A stretch of 33,450 bases of DNA from Lachnospiraceae bacterium (GTDB taxonomy: Bacteria; Bacillota; Clostridia; Lachnospirales; Lachnospiraceae): positions 1-33,450 of the forward strand of contig JAAUZX010000016.1 in NCBI GenBank assembly GCA_014804365.1, given 5' to 3'. The translations under genes were made by a program, and so were the position numbers. The notes under the pieces were generated by a model that made no database searches, had not been told where the DNA came from, and worked only from the letters and a program-made list of their open reading frames with translations. This document shows positions 1 to 8,172 of the stretch, one piece after another (the first letter of the stretch is position 1; every line of letters begins with the position of its first letter).

Positions 1-293
1 ATACGAAGCATCCACTGGTAATATTTCCGGTTGCCGCCCTTAGAATGGTCTATAACATTTCCGAAGATTACATCTGTAAATGCATCAAGAACTTTTGCAA
101 TTGCCATAACAATACCAACACTTCCCACTGCTAAGCCGACCTTGTCGGTATAGAAATAAGTCAATTGACCTACAATGTTGCCCATCAATCCAAGGGCTAA
201 CTGACCACCGAAATCAGCCGCATAATCTTTGCCGCGCATCACGCGCCTTGCACCGTCTGCATCATAGCGGATCTCATTTTTATCCTTTGCCAT
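1..293 (-). CDS. GPH-family (glycoside-pentoside-hexuronide):cation symporter, N-terminal part
   Basis: Only the first 97 or so codons are in the window; the gene runs off the left edge. The start ATG at 293 follows a strong site (GTGGAGGAGGTAATAAC). The N-terminus is polar and is followed by two hydrophobic segments. The stretch VLDAFTDVIFGNVIDHSKGG matches the conserved first cytoplasmic loop of the GPH/MelB transporters (D-x3-D-x3-G-x3-D). Such proteins couple sugar or oligosaccharide uptake to Na+ or H+ at the cytoplasmic membrane. It lies 170 bases downstream of the glycoside hydrolase gene on the same strand, with a copy of the locus-specific 16-bp motif between them, so it probably imports the substrate of that enzyme. 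The substrate cannot be read from the sequence. Confidence 0.85.
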   Translation of the reverse strand, partial: MAKDKNEIRYDADGARRVMRGKDYAADFGGQLALGLMGNIVGQLTYFYTDKVGLAVGSVGIVMAIAKVLDAFTDVIFGNVIDHSKGGNRKYYQWMLR

Positions 294-350
294 GTTATTA
301 CCTCCTCCACATCTTTATTGATTTAAGTTTACCATTCCTCTTCGAACCAA

Positions 351-395
351 TATTGCAATATACTCTTTATAATTGCAAAATACTATTATTATTTT
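351..395 (-). promoter_or_regulatory. Candidate AraC operator/promoter, site A (upstream of symporter)
   Basis: ATTGCAAAATACTATT at 372-387 is identical to the motif at 2988-3003 upstream of the glycoside hydrolase and 14/16 identical to 6297-6312 upstream of the esterase operon. Read on the minus strand it is AATAGTATTTTGCAAT, whose TTGCAA could serve as a -35 element. A second TATTGCAATA lies at 351-360. The 20-bp-spaced second half-site seen at the other two loci is weak here. Confidence 0.5.
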
Positions 396-463
396 TATAA
401 AGACTGTCTGGTGTAATGTTCTCTCAACTCCTTTGATAAAGAACATCAAAAGAATTTCAAAAG

Positions 464-2893
464 TTATCCGATACTTAAGTGATACTGTACCCCCGGAACA
501 TTCCCTTTCAAGACAAAGCAGATATCCCCGCCTGTTTTTTCTCCATCCATTTCCGCCAGAACCTCACCTACCGGATTCAAAACCTGAAGCGTTGCCTTCT
601 CCGCTTTCACATGAAGCGTACCTTCCAGAGTCTCCGCAAATAATTTTCCTTTTAGCTCTACTGCGGTGAAGGGCATACCCATCATTTCCGGTCCCGGATT
701 ATATGTAGTCTCATCCATTCCCGTTGTTCCCATCGCCGTCAAAACAAACTCTTTTGCATCCTTAAGCAGTTCTTCCCCTACCGGGATCAATGTAAGGGAA
801 ATCCTCTCATTTTCAGAATGTACGCTTATCTTGTCAGAAAGCTCAATATTTTCATCCGGCGCGCCGCTGAAGCAGGCGCAATACGGTGTATTAACCATAT
901 ATCGGGAATGATCCGGATCGAATACGATTTCCTTGGTATCGGAAACCAGTTTTCCATCCACATATCCTGTACCTTCCGGCATCACGCCCCACTCTTTCAT
1001 CGCCCGGTCCGACAGCTTTGCAAAGGTACGGTAATCGCCTTCTTCCGCAATCTTTGCAATCTCATCAAATACCAGAGCCTGTTTGCCCAAATGCACACCC
1101 GGTTGAATTTCATTCGTTCCCCTTGCAGCCCTTGCCAGACGTTTTTCTTCCTTATAGCGGCGCATTACATCCCGGTAAGCAGACCATGCATAATATACGC
1201 CGTGTTTTGCATCAGACAAATCAGCGCCATTTAAAAATCCTGCATTCACCGCAATATCCGCATCCCCCTGATAGGAATCCCCACCATCTAAGAATACATT
1301 GCGGGTTGCCGTGATATAAGGGAAGAATGTGGAAGGCATTGAATGAAATTTCGGCAATGTACGCAGATCATTCTGCGTGTAGACCACATCTACCTTATTT
1401 TTTGCTGCAAACACCAGCCTTTTTAAAAATACAGAAGCTAAAAATCCCCACTGACAGACAACTGCCGGATCATTGTATGCATCAAATACATTCAGGATTT
1501 CATCTGCCGGCTGATCATCCCATTTCTCTGACGTATGATGGTTATACAGGATCAAACCATCCCAATCGTTCAGGCAGGCATATGCAATCATCTGCAAAAA
1601 TGCTGTTGAATGGAAAGGGTGCAGCCCGTATTCATTCCATTCGCTGAGCATAAACGGTTTTCCGCCCACGATTGCAACAGACGCCAGACTAAGGAGCGTT
1701 GTTGCCATGGAGCCTACCCCCTTTTGCATGACCAGAGGATTGGAGGAAACATACTCTGTAGGACCCACTACCATATACGTATTTCCCTGAACCGGAAGAA
1801 GCGGATGGTTGAAATAGCTGTTATTCTCCATCATATCTCCATCCGTATGACCATACACATCTGCCGCGCCCGCTATCAGGTTGCTGGTAACGATCGGCAC
1901 CTTCACACCAAGAGTGTGTAAATAATCCTTCATCATCTGGTAGAATTTACGGTTCATGTATATGCCAAACTCCATGAAATCCGCATAACGTGCCGGACTG
2001 CAAGCCCCATCCCAAGCTCCATTCGGGTCATTTTCGGGCTGGTAAAAACCTCCATCCACTCCCCTTACTGTTCCCTGCACCGGATCTTCCTCTTCTCCCA
2101 GTGCACAGATTCCTTCGTGTGTCCATGCTTCTTTCAGCCGGTCTCGTGTATCATACTTCATTAACAAATAGTTGTTAAAACGTCTCTGTACTTCATCTCG
2201 GTAAGGCTTCATCTGTTCACCGTCATCTGCACCCATCGGCCACTTGATTGCAGAATCCTCATTATTGATCTGAACGGTAACCACCGCCGGATCATCAATT
2301 AACGCCAGCCCTGTATAGGGGTTGACATGACACAGAAGTTCTTTTGCATATTCCTTCTGCAATTCAATCAGCCTTTCATTGTACATGGCATGTCTTTTGA
2401 TACAGGACGGCGCGCCGCCCGGATAATCCGGTTCATCCGCTGCCATAAATTCCCTTGCCACAATCAGGTCAATATGCAGGTAGATACCCTTTTCTTTCAG
2501 TTTCGCCGCAAAGTAATCGAAACGATCCAGTCCTTCTTTATGAAACTTTCTGCTACTGCCGCTTTCATAATCCAGAAGTGGGGCCTCCTTGCAACTGCTC
2601 CAGCTCCCCGGCTCATCTCCGATCGGGGCATCTGCTGCATGAAGTCTGATCATATTGACTCCCATGCTTGCAAAACGCTCTGCCATTTTATCCGCCGTTT
2701 CATGATCCGGCGTATTGGATCTGGCCGCCACATTAAATCCTAAGAATCTGGCGCGTGTTCCGTCCTCAAAATACAAATGCCCTTTTCTGCTCTCCACAAA
2801 TCCATGTTTTCCTGCCGGTGCATCCAGAAGATGGGAATAATCTAATACTCCTTTGTTTGGCTCTGCCTTGTGAATCCTGATTCTTTGTTTCAT
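464..2893 (-). CDS. Clan GH-A glycoside hydrolase (GH5/GH42-like TIM barrel), cytoplasmic
   Basis: An 809-aa protein with no signal peptide. The pattern is that of a clan GH-A (beta/alpha)8 retaining glycosidase: an early FLGFNV strand (about residues 50-55), GVNMIRLH (78-85), an acid/base candidate Glu212 in VQINNED, and a nucleophile candidate Glu418 in FMLSEWNEYG. The C-terminal ~250 residues look like a beta-rich accessory domain. I cannot assign a CAZy family or a substrate. The ATG at 2893 sits 9 bases after GGAGG; an ATG at 2900 is too close to that site. It is divergent from the AraC gene and upstream of the GPH symporter, and shares their motif. It probably cleaves an oligosaccharide brought in by the symporter. 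Confidence 0.75.
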   Translation of the reverse strand: MKQRIRIHKAEPNKGVLDYSHLLDAPAGKHGFVESRKGHLYFEDGTRARFLGFNVAARSNTPDHETADKMAERFASMGVNMIRLHAADAPIGDEPGSWSSCKEAPLLDYESGSSRKFHKEGLDRFDYFAAKLKEKGIYLHIDLIVAREFMAADEPDYPGGAPSCIKRHAMYNERLIELQKEYAKELLCHVNPYTGLALIDDPAVVTVQINNEDSAIKWPMGADDGEQMKPYRDEVQRRFNNYLLMKYDTRDRLKEAWTHEGICALGEEEDPVQGTVRGVDGGFYQPENDPNGAWDGACSPARYADFMEFGIYMNRKFYQMMKDYLHTLGVKVPIVTSNLIAGAADVYGHTDGDMMENNSYFNHPLLPVQGNTYMVVGPTEYVSSNPLVMQKGVGSMATTLLSLASVAIVGGKPFMLSEWNEYGLHPFHSTAFLQMIAYACLNDWDGLILYNHHTSEKWDDQPADEILNVFDAYNDPAVVCQWGFLASVFLKRLVFAAKNKVDVVYTQNDLRTLPKFHSMPSTFFPYITATRNVFLDGGDSYQGDADIAVNAGFLNGADLSDAKHGVYYAWSAYRDVMRRYKEEKRLARAARGTNEIQPGVHLGKQALVFDEIAKIAEEGDYRTFAKLSDRAMKEWGVMPEGTGYVDGKLVSDTKEIVFDPDHSRYMVNTPYCACFSGAPDENIELSDKISVHSENERISLTLIPVGEELLKDAKEFVLTAMGTTGMDETTYNPGPEMMGMPFTAVELKGKLFAETLEGTLHVKAEKATLQVLNPVGEVLAEMDGEKTGGDICFVLKGNVPGVQYHLSIG

Positions 2894-2969
2894 GTTTCAT
2901 TTCCTCCGTTTCTGCCAAATATCCATAAGAACCGTAAACCATCCCGCTTTTTTATGTCTGTATCGTATC

Positions 2970-3030
2970 ATATAGTCCAATATTGATATTGCAAAATACT
3001 ATTCAAAATTATAATATTCTATCTTGTTTT
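2970..3030 (-). promoter_or_regulatory. Candidate AraC operator and promoter, site B (upstream of glycoside hydrolase)
   Basis: On the minus strand GATAGAATATTATAAT is followed 20 bases later by AATAGTATTTTGCAAT. This is a pair of related direct repeats two helical turns apart, the usual geometry for AraC-type regulators. TTGCAA (2989-2994) is 16 bases from TATGAT (2967-2972), giving a plausible -35/-10 with the activator sites just upstream. The layout is repeated at 6275-6336. Confidence 0.55.
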
Positions 3031-3105
3031 TTCTTTTTTTCATATTTATAATGAAACCAGATGATTGATGAAAGTTCAGATAAATTCTTGTAGAGGAAAA
3101 ACAAA

Positions 3106-4296
3106 ATGGATTACATTTCTTTTTGTAGGAACTTCTTTGCCGCAACTAATATTCCAATCAGCCTTCTTAAGAACGAGAAACCTGTATATTCCGCTTTAGG
3201 GGAAATACTGTCCATGACCCCGCCGTCATCTCCACAATGGGGGCTTTTTCCTCTGGAGCGCAATCCTGTTTTTTGTGCCCTTTCCCCTGACATTGAATAC
3301 GGACGGATAAATATTGACGGTACGGACTATGATGTAATTGTAGGACCTGCCTTTAGTGTGCCTTTGACAGAACAACTTGTTCATCAATGTCTGCGTGAAT
3401 TTATGCTTACTCCCGATTATCGGGAACAGCTCGTAGAATGCCTTGCTTCCATTCCGCGAACCAGTCAGCTTCAATTTGCCAAACACCTTGCATTTTTATA
3501 TCAGTGCCTGAACCATAAAGAGGTCAATCTGCATGATTTTTTTATTGAAAATGAAATAAAGACCATAGACCGAAGCCATCGTCAGGTAGACCGCCGTATA
3601 GATGATACGGAAAATGACATGCTTCACAATACCTATCACTTTGAACGTGAGATATACCAGTATATAAAAGAGGGTAATGTGCAGCGCCTCAAAGATTTTT
3701 TAAATTCAAACATTAAGCCCCTCAAAGAAGGAAAATTAGCCCATAACCCGGTACGCCATGCTAAAAATATTTTTATTGCCACTGCCACCAAGGCCGGATT
3801 TCTGGGCGCTATCCCCGGAGGTGTGGATGTTGAAAAAACATATCAGCTTGTTGATTTTTATATTCAGGAGTGCGAACAACTTCAGACGATAGAAGAGATT
3901 ACGAACTTACAATATATGATGGTTCTGGATTTCTGCCAGAGAGCCGGTGAGACACAGATACCGGAAGGCATTTCTTCTGAGGTGTACCAGTGCATGAATT
4001 ATATCCGCAGCCATACCAACGAATCCATCAGCATTGAAGATGTTGCAAGACAGGTACACAGGAGCAGTTCCCATATGATGCGGCGCTTTAAAGAAGAATT
4101 AGGAATTCATATCGGTGCATTTATAACAAGATGTAAACTGGAAGAAGCCAAAACGCTTCTGACCTACAGCGACAAAAGTCTGTCCGAAATAAGCAATTAT
4201 CTTTGTTTTTCCAGCCAGTCCTATTTCCAGAATGTTTTTAGAAAGCAATATGGAATCACGCCTATGCAGTATCGGAAAAATACGCAAAAGAACTGA
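3106..4296 (+). CDS. AraC-family transcriptional regulator
   Basis: A 396-aa protein. The C-terminal ~100 residues form a typical double helix-turn-helix AraC domain: SISIEDVARQVHRSSSHMMR is the first HTH, and the second ends in the signature LCFSSQSYFQNVFRKQYG followed by ITPMQYR. The N-terminal ~280 residues carry no cupin motif that I recognise; they resemble the long sensor regions of AraC proteins in Lachnospiraceae sugar loci. The start ATG follows GAGGAAAAACAAA. The gene is divergent from the glycoside hydrolase and convergent with the deacetylase. Three copies of a shared motif in front of the neighbouring minus-strand units make it their likely local activator. The inducer is unknown. 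Confidence 0.85.
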   Translation: MDYISFCRNFFAATNIPISLLKNEKPVYSALGEILSMTPPSSPQWGLFPLERNPVFCALSPDIEYGRINIDGTDYDVIVGPAFSVPLTEQLVHQCLREFMLTPDYREQLVECLASIPRTSQLQFAKHLAFLYQCLNHKEVNLHDFFIENEIKTIDRSHRQVDRRIDDTENDMLHNTYHFEREIYQYIKEGNVQRLKDFLNSNIKPLKEGKLAHNPVRHAKNIFIATATKAGFLGAIPGGVDVEKTYQLVDFYIQECEQLQTIEEITNLQYMMVLDFCQRAGETQIPEGISSEVYQCMNYIRSHTNESISIEDVARQVHRSSSHMMRRFKEELGIHIGAFITRCKLEEAKTLLTYSDKSLSEISNYLCFSSQSYFQNVFRKQYGITPMQYRKNTQKN

Positions 4297-4317
4297 TAGT
4301 ATTTTTGTGATTGGTTA

Positions 4318-5070
4318 CTATTTATCAGCTTCCTTTCTGTGCATACGGAACGCATCCCGATTATTGCGGTATGTAATATCGTTCCTGCCTGCCATTAGTT
4401 CGCAAAACCTTTCAAACTGATACCAATTGCATTGTTTTGTTCCAAAATCAAACTCATATCCATGCCCCCAGACATAAAATATCTGGTCTTCCTGTGCCTC
4501 TGACCTTAGGAATTTATCTGCAAGATTAAATAAATCTTTCTCAATGAACCACACTGTTGGATTATATTGCAATGGATTTTCTGGAAACTGAAAACTCTTG
4601 CTGGAAGTCACACACCGCGCATATTCTATCTGATGCCCCCTCAAGTAGGCTTCCGCCTCACTTGAATTTGAGCCAGACGGATAAGCGTGCCCTACAATTT
4701 TGTATCCTGCAATCTCTGTCAATTTCTGTACATCCCGTCCAATTGCTTCTTCCAGCATATCTGCGTCCAATTCTTTCAGATTTTCATGTCTGTATGCATG
4801 GGATGCTATTTCAAATCCCTGATATACCTGTCTGACTTCATCTTCCGGTATCCTGTTACAATAGCAGTACTTCATCCATAAAGATTTTGGAACTTCTTTC
4901 ACATACTTTATCCCATAATTACCTATCCGTCCCATCAAACCTTTTTCACCAAACAATCCGGCATTTAAGTTAAAAGTTGCAGATAATTGATATCTTTTTA
5001 AGATTTCTATGATACGTTTATCCTGTTCCAAACCATCATCAAAACTCATTGTGAAATATTTTTTAGCCAT
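4318..5070 (-). CDS. NodB-type polysaccharide (carbohydrate) deacetylase
   Basis: About 250 aa. Motif 1 is SFDDG (Asp11-Asp12), the catalytic base and metal ligand. Motif 2 is SHAYRH with metal ligands His91 and His95. A late HGYEFD supplies the usual C-terminal His. The canonical RPPYG motif is replaced by HAYPSGSNSS, so it belongs to a divergent CE4-like branch. I chose ATG 5070, 8 bases after AGGTGG; the upstream in-frame GTG at 5082 directly abuts the stop of the preceding gene and lacks a spaced ribosome site. No signal peptide is seen, so it probably removes acyl groups from imported oligosaccharides. It forms an operon with the SGNH esterase, with a 12-base gap. Confidence 0.8.
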   Translation of the reverse strand: MAKKYFTMSFDDGLEQDKRIIEILKRYQLSATFNLNAGLFGEKGLMGRIGNYGIKYVKEVPKSLWMKYCYCNRIPEDEVRQVYQGFEIASHAYRHENLKELDADMLEEAIGRDVQKLTEIAGYKIVGHAYPSGSNSSEAEAYLRGHQIEYARCVTSSKSFQFPENPLQYNPTVWFIEKDLFNLADKFLRSEAQEDQIFYVWGHGYEFDFGTKQCNWYQFERFCELMAGRNDITYRNNRDAFRMHRKEADK

Positions 5071-5082
5071 AACAACTGCCAC

Positions 5083-6240
5083 CTATATATTTTTCTCATA
5101 TCTCATATCTATAATCCTTTTTAGTTCTTCTTTATCCAAATCCCTGACCATACACTCCCCTCCATACTCGGTCAAATGGACACCATCCACGGAATATCCT
5201 TCAAGGTATCCGACTTTTTCTGTATCCATCAATATAGCATCCAAGTCTATGCAGGCATCAAATATCCCACTTTTTATTACCTGATTAAAATTCTGCCTTA
5301 TATCTTCCTGCTCCTCACCCAGTTCTACCGGATAAATGGAAAATGCTGCCAGAACAATTCCTCTCTGATGCGCCTGTTCCTTTAAATGCATGCACCCTTT
5401 CTCAAAGTCTTCCTTCGTCGGAAGAAAAGTTCCCTCTTCCCATTTTCCCTTCCCAATATCATTCACTCCCATTGCAAACAATATATGTGTGACTCCGTAG
5501 TCGGAAAAACAATCCCATTCCACTCTTTTTAATGCCGCTTTTCCAAACATTGGCATATCTTTTTCTGCATCTGAAAGAAACCTGTTTCCGCAAATACCAT
5601 AGTTCGTAAGACAAATCTGTCCCGGATAGGCAACATAAAGGTATTCCTGTAAAGGCTTAAACCATTTTGTCTGCATTGTAATACTGTCCCCAAGACAGGA
5701 AACTACTGCCACTTCATTTTCTGTCATAACATCCATCGCATGAAAATAAGGAACCTGCCACATCATAGGCTGATGATATTGCTCTTCAATCGAATGGTAA
5801 TCATTTTCATCCACAAAACTTTCTCGACAATAATTTCCCTTTGACACCGGCATCATTACATAACTTCCTATGCCTCCGACACTGACCGGTTCTTCTCTGC
5901 AATAAACAGAAACAGCCAAAAAGTCGCCCGGACGTACCTCAATCGGGATTTCCTCACTGGTAAGACTGCTATGGGAAGAAACCTTAATCGTGTGAGTTTC
6001 GGACAAAAAGGAGACAGTTTTTATGGTGTCTCTAGAAATTTCCCCACTTTTATCACATCTTGCTATTGTCATTTCTTCTATAATTCCGGTTTTTGATTCA
6101 GAAGCATTTGATATTCGGATTCTAACCCGGTCACCACACACATTGACCGGTACAATTAATCTCATTGTAGTCTCTCCACCACCATAACAAGGTTCATTTA
6201 CATACTGTGGTAAAGTAAAAGCTGTAACCCATTTCTTCAT
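5083..6240 (-). CDS. SGNH/GDSL carbohydrate esterase with N-terminal beta-rich domain
   Basis: A 385-aa protein. Residues about 20-130 look like a beta-sandwich domain, followed by an SGNH hydrolase domain: LGDSITMQ (nucleophile Ser186), block II Gly in GICGNRF, block III MGVNDIG (Asn260), and DGVH (Asp352, His355). A jelly-roll domain before the SGNH domain recalls CE2-type acetyl esterases of gut Firmicutes, but the family assignment is only a suggestion. It lacks a signal peptide and is followed by the deacetylase with no space for a terminator, so two deacylating enzymes are co-expressed. Its promoter carries site C of the shared motif. Likely role: removing acetyl groups from imported hemicellulose or host-glycan fragments. 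Confidence 0.8.
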   Translation of the reverse strand: MKKWVTAFTLPQYVNEPCYGGGETTMRLIVPVNVCGDRVRIRISNASESKTGIIEEMTIARCDKSGEISRDTIKTVSFLSETHTIKVSSHSSLTSEEIPIEVRPGDFLAVSVYCREEPVSVGGIGSYVMMPVSKGNYCRESFVDENDYHSIEEQYHQPMMWQVPYFHAMDVMTENEVAVVSCLGDSITMQTKWFKPLQEYLYVAYPGQICLTNYGICGNRFLSDAEKDMPMFGKAALKRVEWDCFSDYGVTHILFAMGVNDIGKGKWEEGTFLPTKEDFEKGCMHLKEQAHQRGIVLAAFSIYPVELGEEQEDIRQNFNQVIKSGIFDACIDLDAILMDTEKVGYLEGYSVDGVHLTEYGGECMVRDLDKEELKRIIDMRYEKNI

Positions 6241-6274
6241 AAATACTTTTTCCTTTAATTTGATTTAGAAATCA

Positions 6275-6336
6275 TATCATATAGTTCACTCTAATTATTG
6301 CAGAATGCTATTAAAAATTACATTATTCTATTTTGC
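6275..6336 (-). promoter_or_regulatory. Candidate AraC operator and promoter, site C (upstream of esterase operon)
   Basis: On the minus strand AATAGAATAATGTAAT is followed after a 20-base period by AATAGCATTCTGCAAT, matching site B base for base at most positions. CTGCAA then lies 16 bases from TATGAT, also as in site B. The neighbouring ATCATATAGT is conserved between the two. This identifies the transcription start region of the SGNH-deacetylase operon. Confidence 0.55.
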
Positions 6337-6397
6337 ATTTACTGTTGCAGCAAAACCGATACATAAAAATAGTTCCCAAGAGTAGAAAACATAATCA

Positions 6398-6434
6398 AGA
6401 GGGATTCAGTAAAAGTGTATAACCAAATCCCTCT
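6398..6434. terminator. Hairpin between esterase promoter and DUF operon
   Basis: AGAGGGATT (6398-6406) pairs perfectly with AATCCCTCT (6426-6434) across a 19-base loop. It lies 63 bases beyond the end of the minus-strand DUF3791 operon and could end its transcript. The trailing T-richness is poor on the minus strand, so this is a weak terminator call. Confidence 0.35.
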
Positions 6435-6497
6435 ATTTCTATTGTTTTATGATATGCGTCAGACTGCAAAAAAATGAAGAATGTTAATTTCACATTA

Positions 6498-6725
6498 CTA
6501 CCGATCGAACAGTTTTCCCTCCGTTTCGCACAATATCTGAACGAGCACCTTAAAATCAAGATACTGCACCCCTTCTATTCCAGAATGTATCTTATCCGCC
6601 AGTGCGCTATGATAATAGATATCCATTGCCTTTTCCAATGATATGCTCTTTATCTCAGCTAGGTAAGCAATTATTCTCTCTTCCAAATTCTCCTGATATA
6701 CTTTTTCTAACGTTTCCCCATCCAT
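6498..6725 (-). CDS. DUF3791-family small protein (third gene of the cassette)
   Basis: About 75 aa, acidic and helical. It contains ERIIAYLAEIKSISLEKAMD followed by YYHSALADKIHSG, a pattern I associate with DUF3791 proteins of Lachnospiraceae. The ATG at 6725 lies 8 bases after GAGGAGG; that ribosome site sits inside the last codons of the preceding gene, so translation is coupled. It flanks the DUF3990 gene on one side while another DUF3791-like gene flanks it on the other. A partner or antitoxin role for the central protein is inference from gene order. Confidence 0.65.
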   Translation of the reverse strand: MDGETLEKVYQENLEERIIAYLAEIKSISLEKAMDIYYHSALADKIHSGIEGVQYLDFKVLVQILCETEGKLFDR

Positions 6726-6728
6726 CAA

Positions 6729-7208
6729 TCATACCTCCTCAGAAGATTCAAATATCAATAATCTGTCTATCGCTTTTTGAGTAATAAAAGCAATCTGATC
6801 ATAAGAAGGATAAACCTTGATTTCTTTAAGAGCTCGTTCCTTATCCCAGATCCCAGTATGATACATATCTACTACCCGAAACACCTTATCATTTGCCACT
6901 TTTCCAAATATCAAATCATACTTCAGATAGTCCTTCTCACCATCCCGACATTTACACACAAAATCAATCCATTCCACCAAATCTTCATCAAAAGATTTTA
7001 CCACAAACTCACTGGCAACATCATTCATCCGATAAATATTCAGAACCGCTTTATCTTTTCCAAGAATATCTGCCTTTCTCCTTGCCCATCTTTCCGCCTG
7101 CTCTCTGACCGTAGTTACATAGAAACCCATGCCAAAATCAAGCGACCGATAGGAATGTCGTATATCCGGATTTCTCACACTCTCTGTTGAGCCATGGTAC
7201 ACGATCAT
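6729..7208 (-). CDS. DUF3990 protein, ADP-ribosyltransferase-like
   Basis: A 159-aa protein. It starts with IVYHGSTESVRNPDI, then LDFGMGFYVTTVREQAERWA, and ends with SYDQIAFITQKAIDRL. A YHGS strand, a GxGFYxT segment and a late QI/E element are the layout of small ADP-ribosyltransferase-fold proteins, and this combination fits DUF3990. Its start overlaps the upstream DUF3791-like gene by ATGA, and its 3' end carries the ribosome site of the next gene, so all three are translationally coupled. It could be a NAD-dependent modifying toxin held by its small neighbours, or a housekeeping modifier. The target is unknown. Confidence 0.65.
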   Translation of the reverse strand: MIVYHGSTESVRNPDIRHSYRSLDFGMGFYVTTVREQAERWARRKADILGKDKAVLNIYRMNDVASEFVVKSFDEDLVEWIDFVCKCRDGEKDYLKYDLIFGKVANDKVFRVVDMYHTGIWDKERALKEIKVYPSYDQIAFITQKAIDRLLIFESSEEV

Positions 7209-7420
7209 ACTGCCACACCCCGCACTTTCAGATATTTTTTTATATCATCCACAATATATCCGGTTCCTTGTGTATGCAGAATATCATAATGTGGTACAAG
7301 GAAACCATCAATGCACCCTACACTCTGTAATTTCCGATAAACCTCAGAGGGCATCATATTCCACTTATCGGCACAGGCATGAATCATATACACAACAAAC
7401 GAAAAGGATTCTTTATTCAT
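7205..7420 (-). CDS. DUF3791-like small protein (first gene of the cassette)
   Basis: A 71-aa protein from ATG 7420, chosen because GGGAGG lies 6 bases upstream; an in-frame ATG at 7456 would place that site inside the coding region. It reads NKESFSFVVYMIHACADKWN, then MMPSEVYRKLQSVGCIDGF and VPHYDILHTQGTGYIVDDIK. The helical layout and the YxxLHTQG-type ending resemble the other DUF3791 member, although the two share little sequence. It is the first gene of a three-gene operon with ATGA overlap to the DUF3990 gene. Confidence 0.6.
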   Translation of the reverse strand: MNKESFSFVVYMIHACADKWNMMPSEVYRKLQSVGCIDGFLVPHYDILHTQGTGYIVDDIKKYLKVRGVAV

Positions 7421-7518
7421 ACGTAACCTCCCGTACAGATTACCTTTGTCTGACATTAAGTATACAAAAAAATCGGCATTTTAACAATGCAGTTTTTCAA
7501 ACCGGCAAATGCTTCAAT

Positions 7519-7548
7519 TTGATATAGAAAATATACATTCTATATGCT
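7519..7548 (+). promoter_or_regulatory. Putative sigma-A promoter for the Cys-rich gene
   Basis: TTGATA (7519-7524), an 18-base spacer and TATGCT (7543-7548) lie 60 bases before the start codon. TTCAAGATCATTCTTGAA, a short perfect inverted repeat, sits between the promoter and the ribosome site and may be an operator or leader hairpin. Confidence 0.4.
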
Positions 7549-7607
7549 ATACTGTCTCAAAACGGCCTTCAAGATCATTCTTGAAGAATCATACGAGGAG
7601 GTAACTT

Positions 7608-8069
7608 ATGGGAGACGTACATAAGAAAGGCATGAATGCAGATTTAATTGAAAACGATTTGGAAAACTGCTGCCGGGGCGAAGACCTGTGCCAGCAATGT
7701 CGGGGAAACGCATGTCTCATAGGTTTTGCGAAGCAGTGTGTCTCTGATTATAAGAAAGCACCAAAAAAGGAAGTTGACGGCGGCACAGACGGAATTCCCA
7801 CCACCGATTTCCGTGTGTTTAATGAAATCGAATTGGAAACAGCCATCGCGCATATCCTAAAAGAATGTAAAGACTGTAAAGAAGATCATACGGAGGACTG
7901 CATTATTAACGTGATCCGCAGCTGCTATGAAGTCGGTCTGCTTGGAGATACACACCCTTATGAGGGAAGCTCGCTTCAATACCTGATGTATCTGAAAGAT
8001 AACTTTCCCGATAAAGCGGCGTACATTGCCGAAATTTATACAAGTTTACCCTCAGCTAGCGAATTGTAA
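7608..8069 (+). CDS. Cys-rich hypothetical protein
   Basis: A 153-aa soluble acidic protein that I do not recognise. It starts 7 bases after GAGGAGG. Two Cys clusters are visible: an N-terminal one with CCRGEDLCQQCRGNAC and a later Cys (about residues 22-44), and a central one, CKDCKEDHTEDC, followed by two more Cys in the next helix. These could bind zinc or an Fe-S cluster, but no known spacing was identified. It stands alone between a sigma-A-like promoter and a bidirectional terminator, divergent from the DUF operon and convergent with glgD. Small Cys-rich proteins of this kind recur in Lachnospiraceae without assigned roles. Confidence 0.6.
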   Translation: MGDVHKKGMNADLIENDLENCCRGEDLCQQCRGNACLIGFAKQCVSDYKKAPKKEVDGGTDGIPTTDFRVFNEIELETAIAHILKECKDCKEDHTEDCIINVIRSCYEVGLLGDTHPYEGSSLQYLMYLKDNFPDKAAYIAEIYTSLPSASEL

Positions 8070-8087
8070 TATAATTATACAGCAAAA

Positions 8088-8133
8088 GGAGCGTTGCCTC
8101 ATAACTAACCAATGCAGTTATGAAGCAACGCTC
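8088..8133. terminator. Bidirectional terminator between Cys-rich gene and glgD
   Basis: GGAGCGTTGC(C)TCATAACT pairs with AGTTATGA(A)GCAACGCTCC over 18 pairs with one mismatch and a 9-base loop. On the minus strand it is followed by TTTTGCT, so it ends the glgCD operon; it also lies just after the convergent gene. Confidence 0.8.
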
Positions 8134-8172
8134 CCTTGCTTATTAAAACCACGTTGATGAGACCATGCCCAT

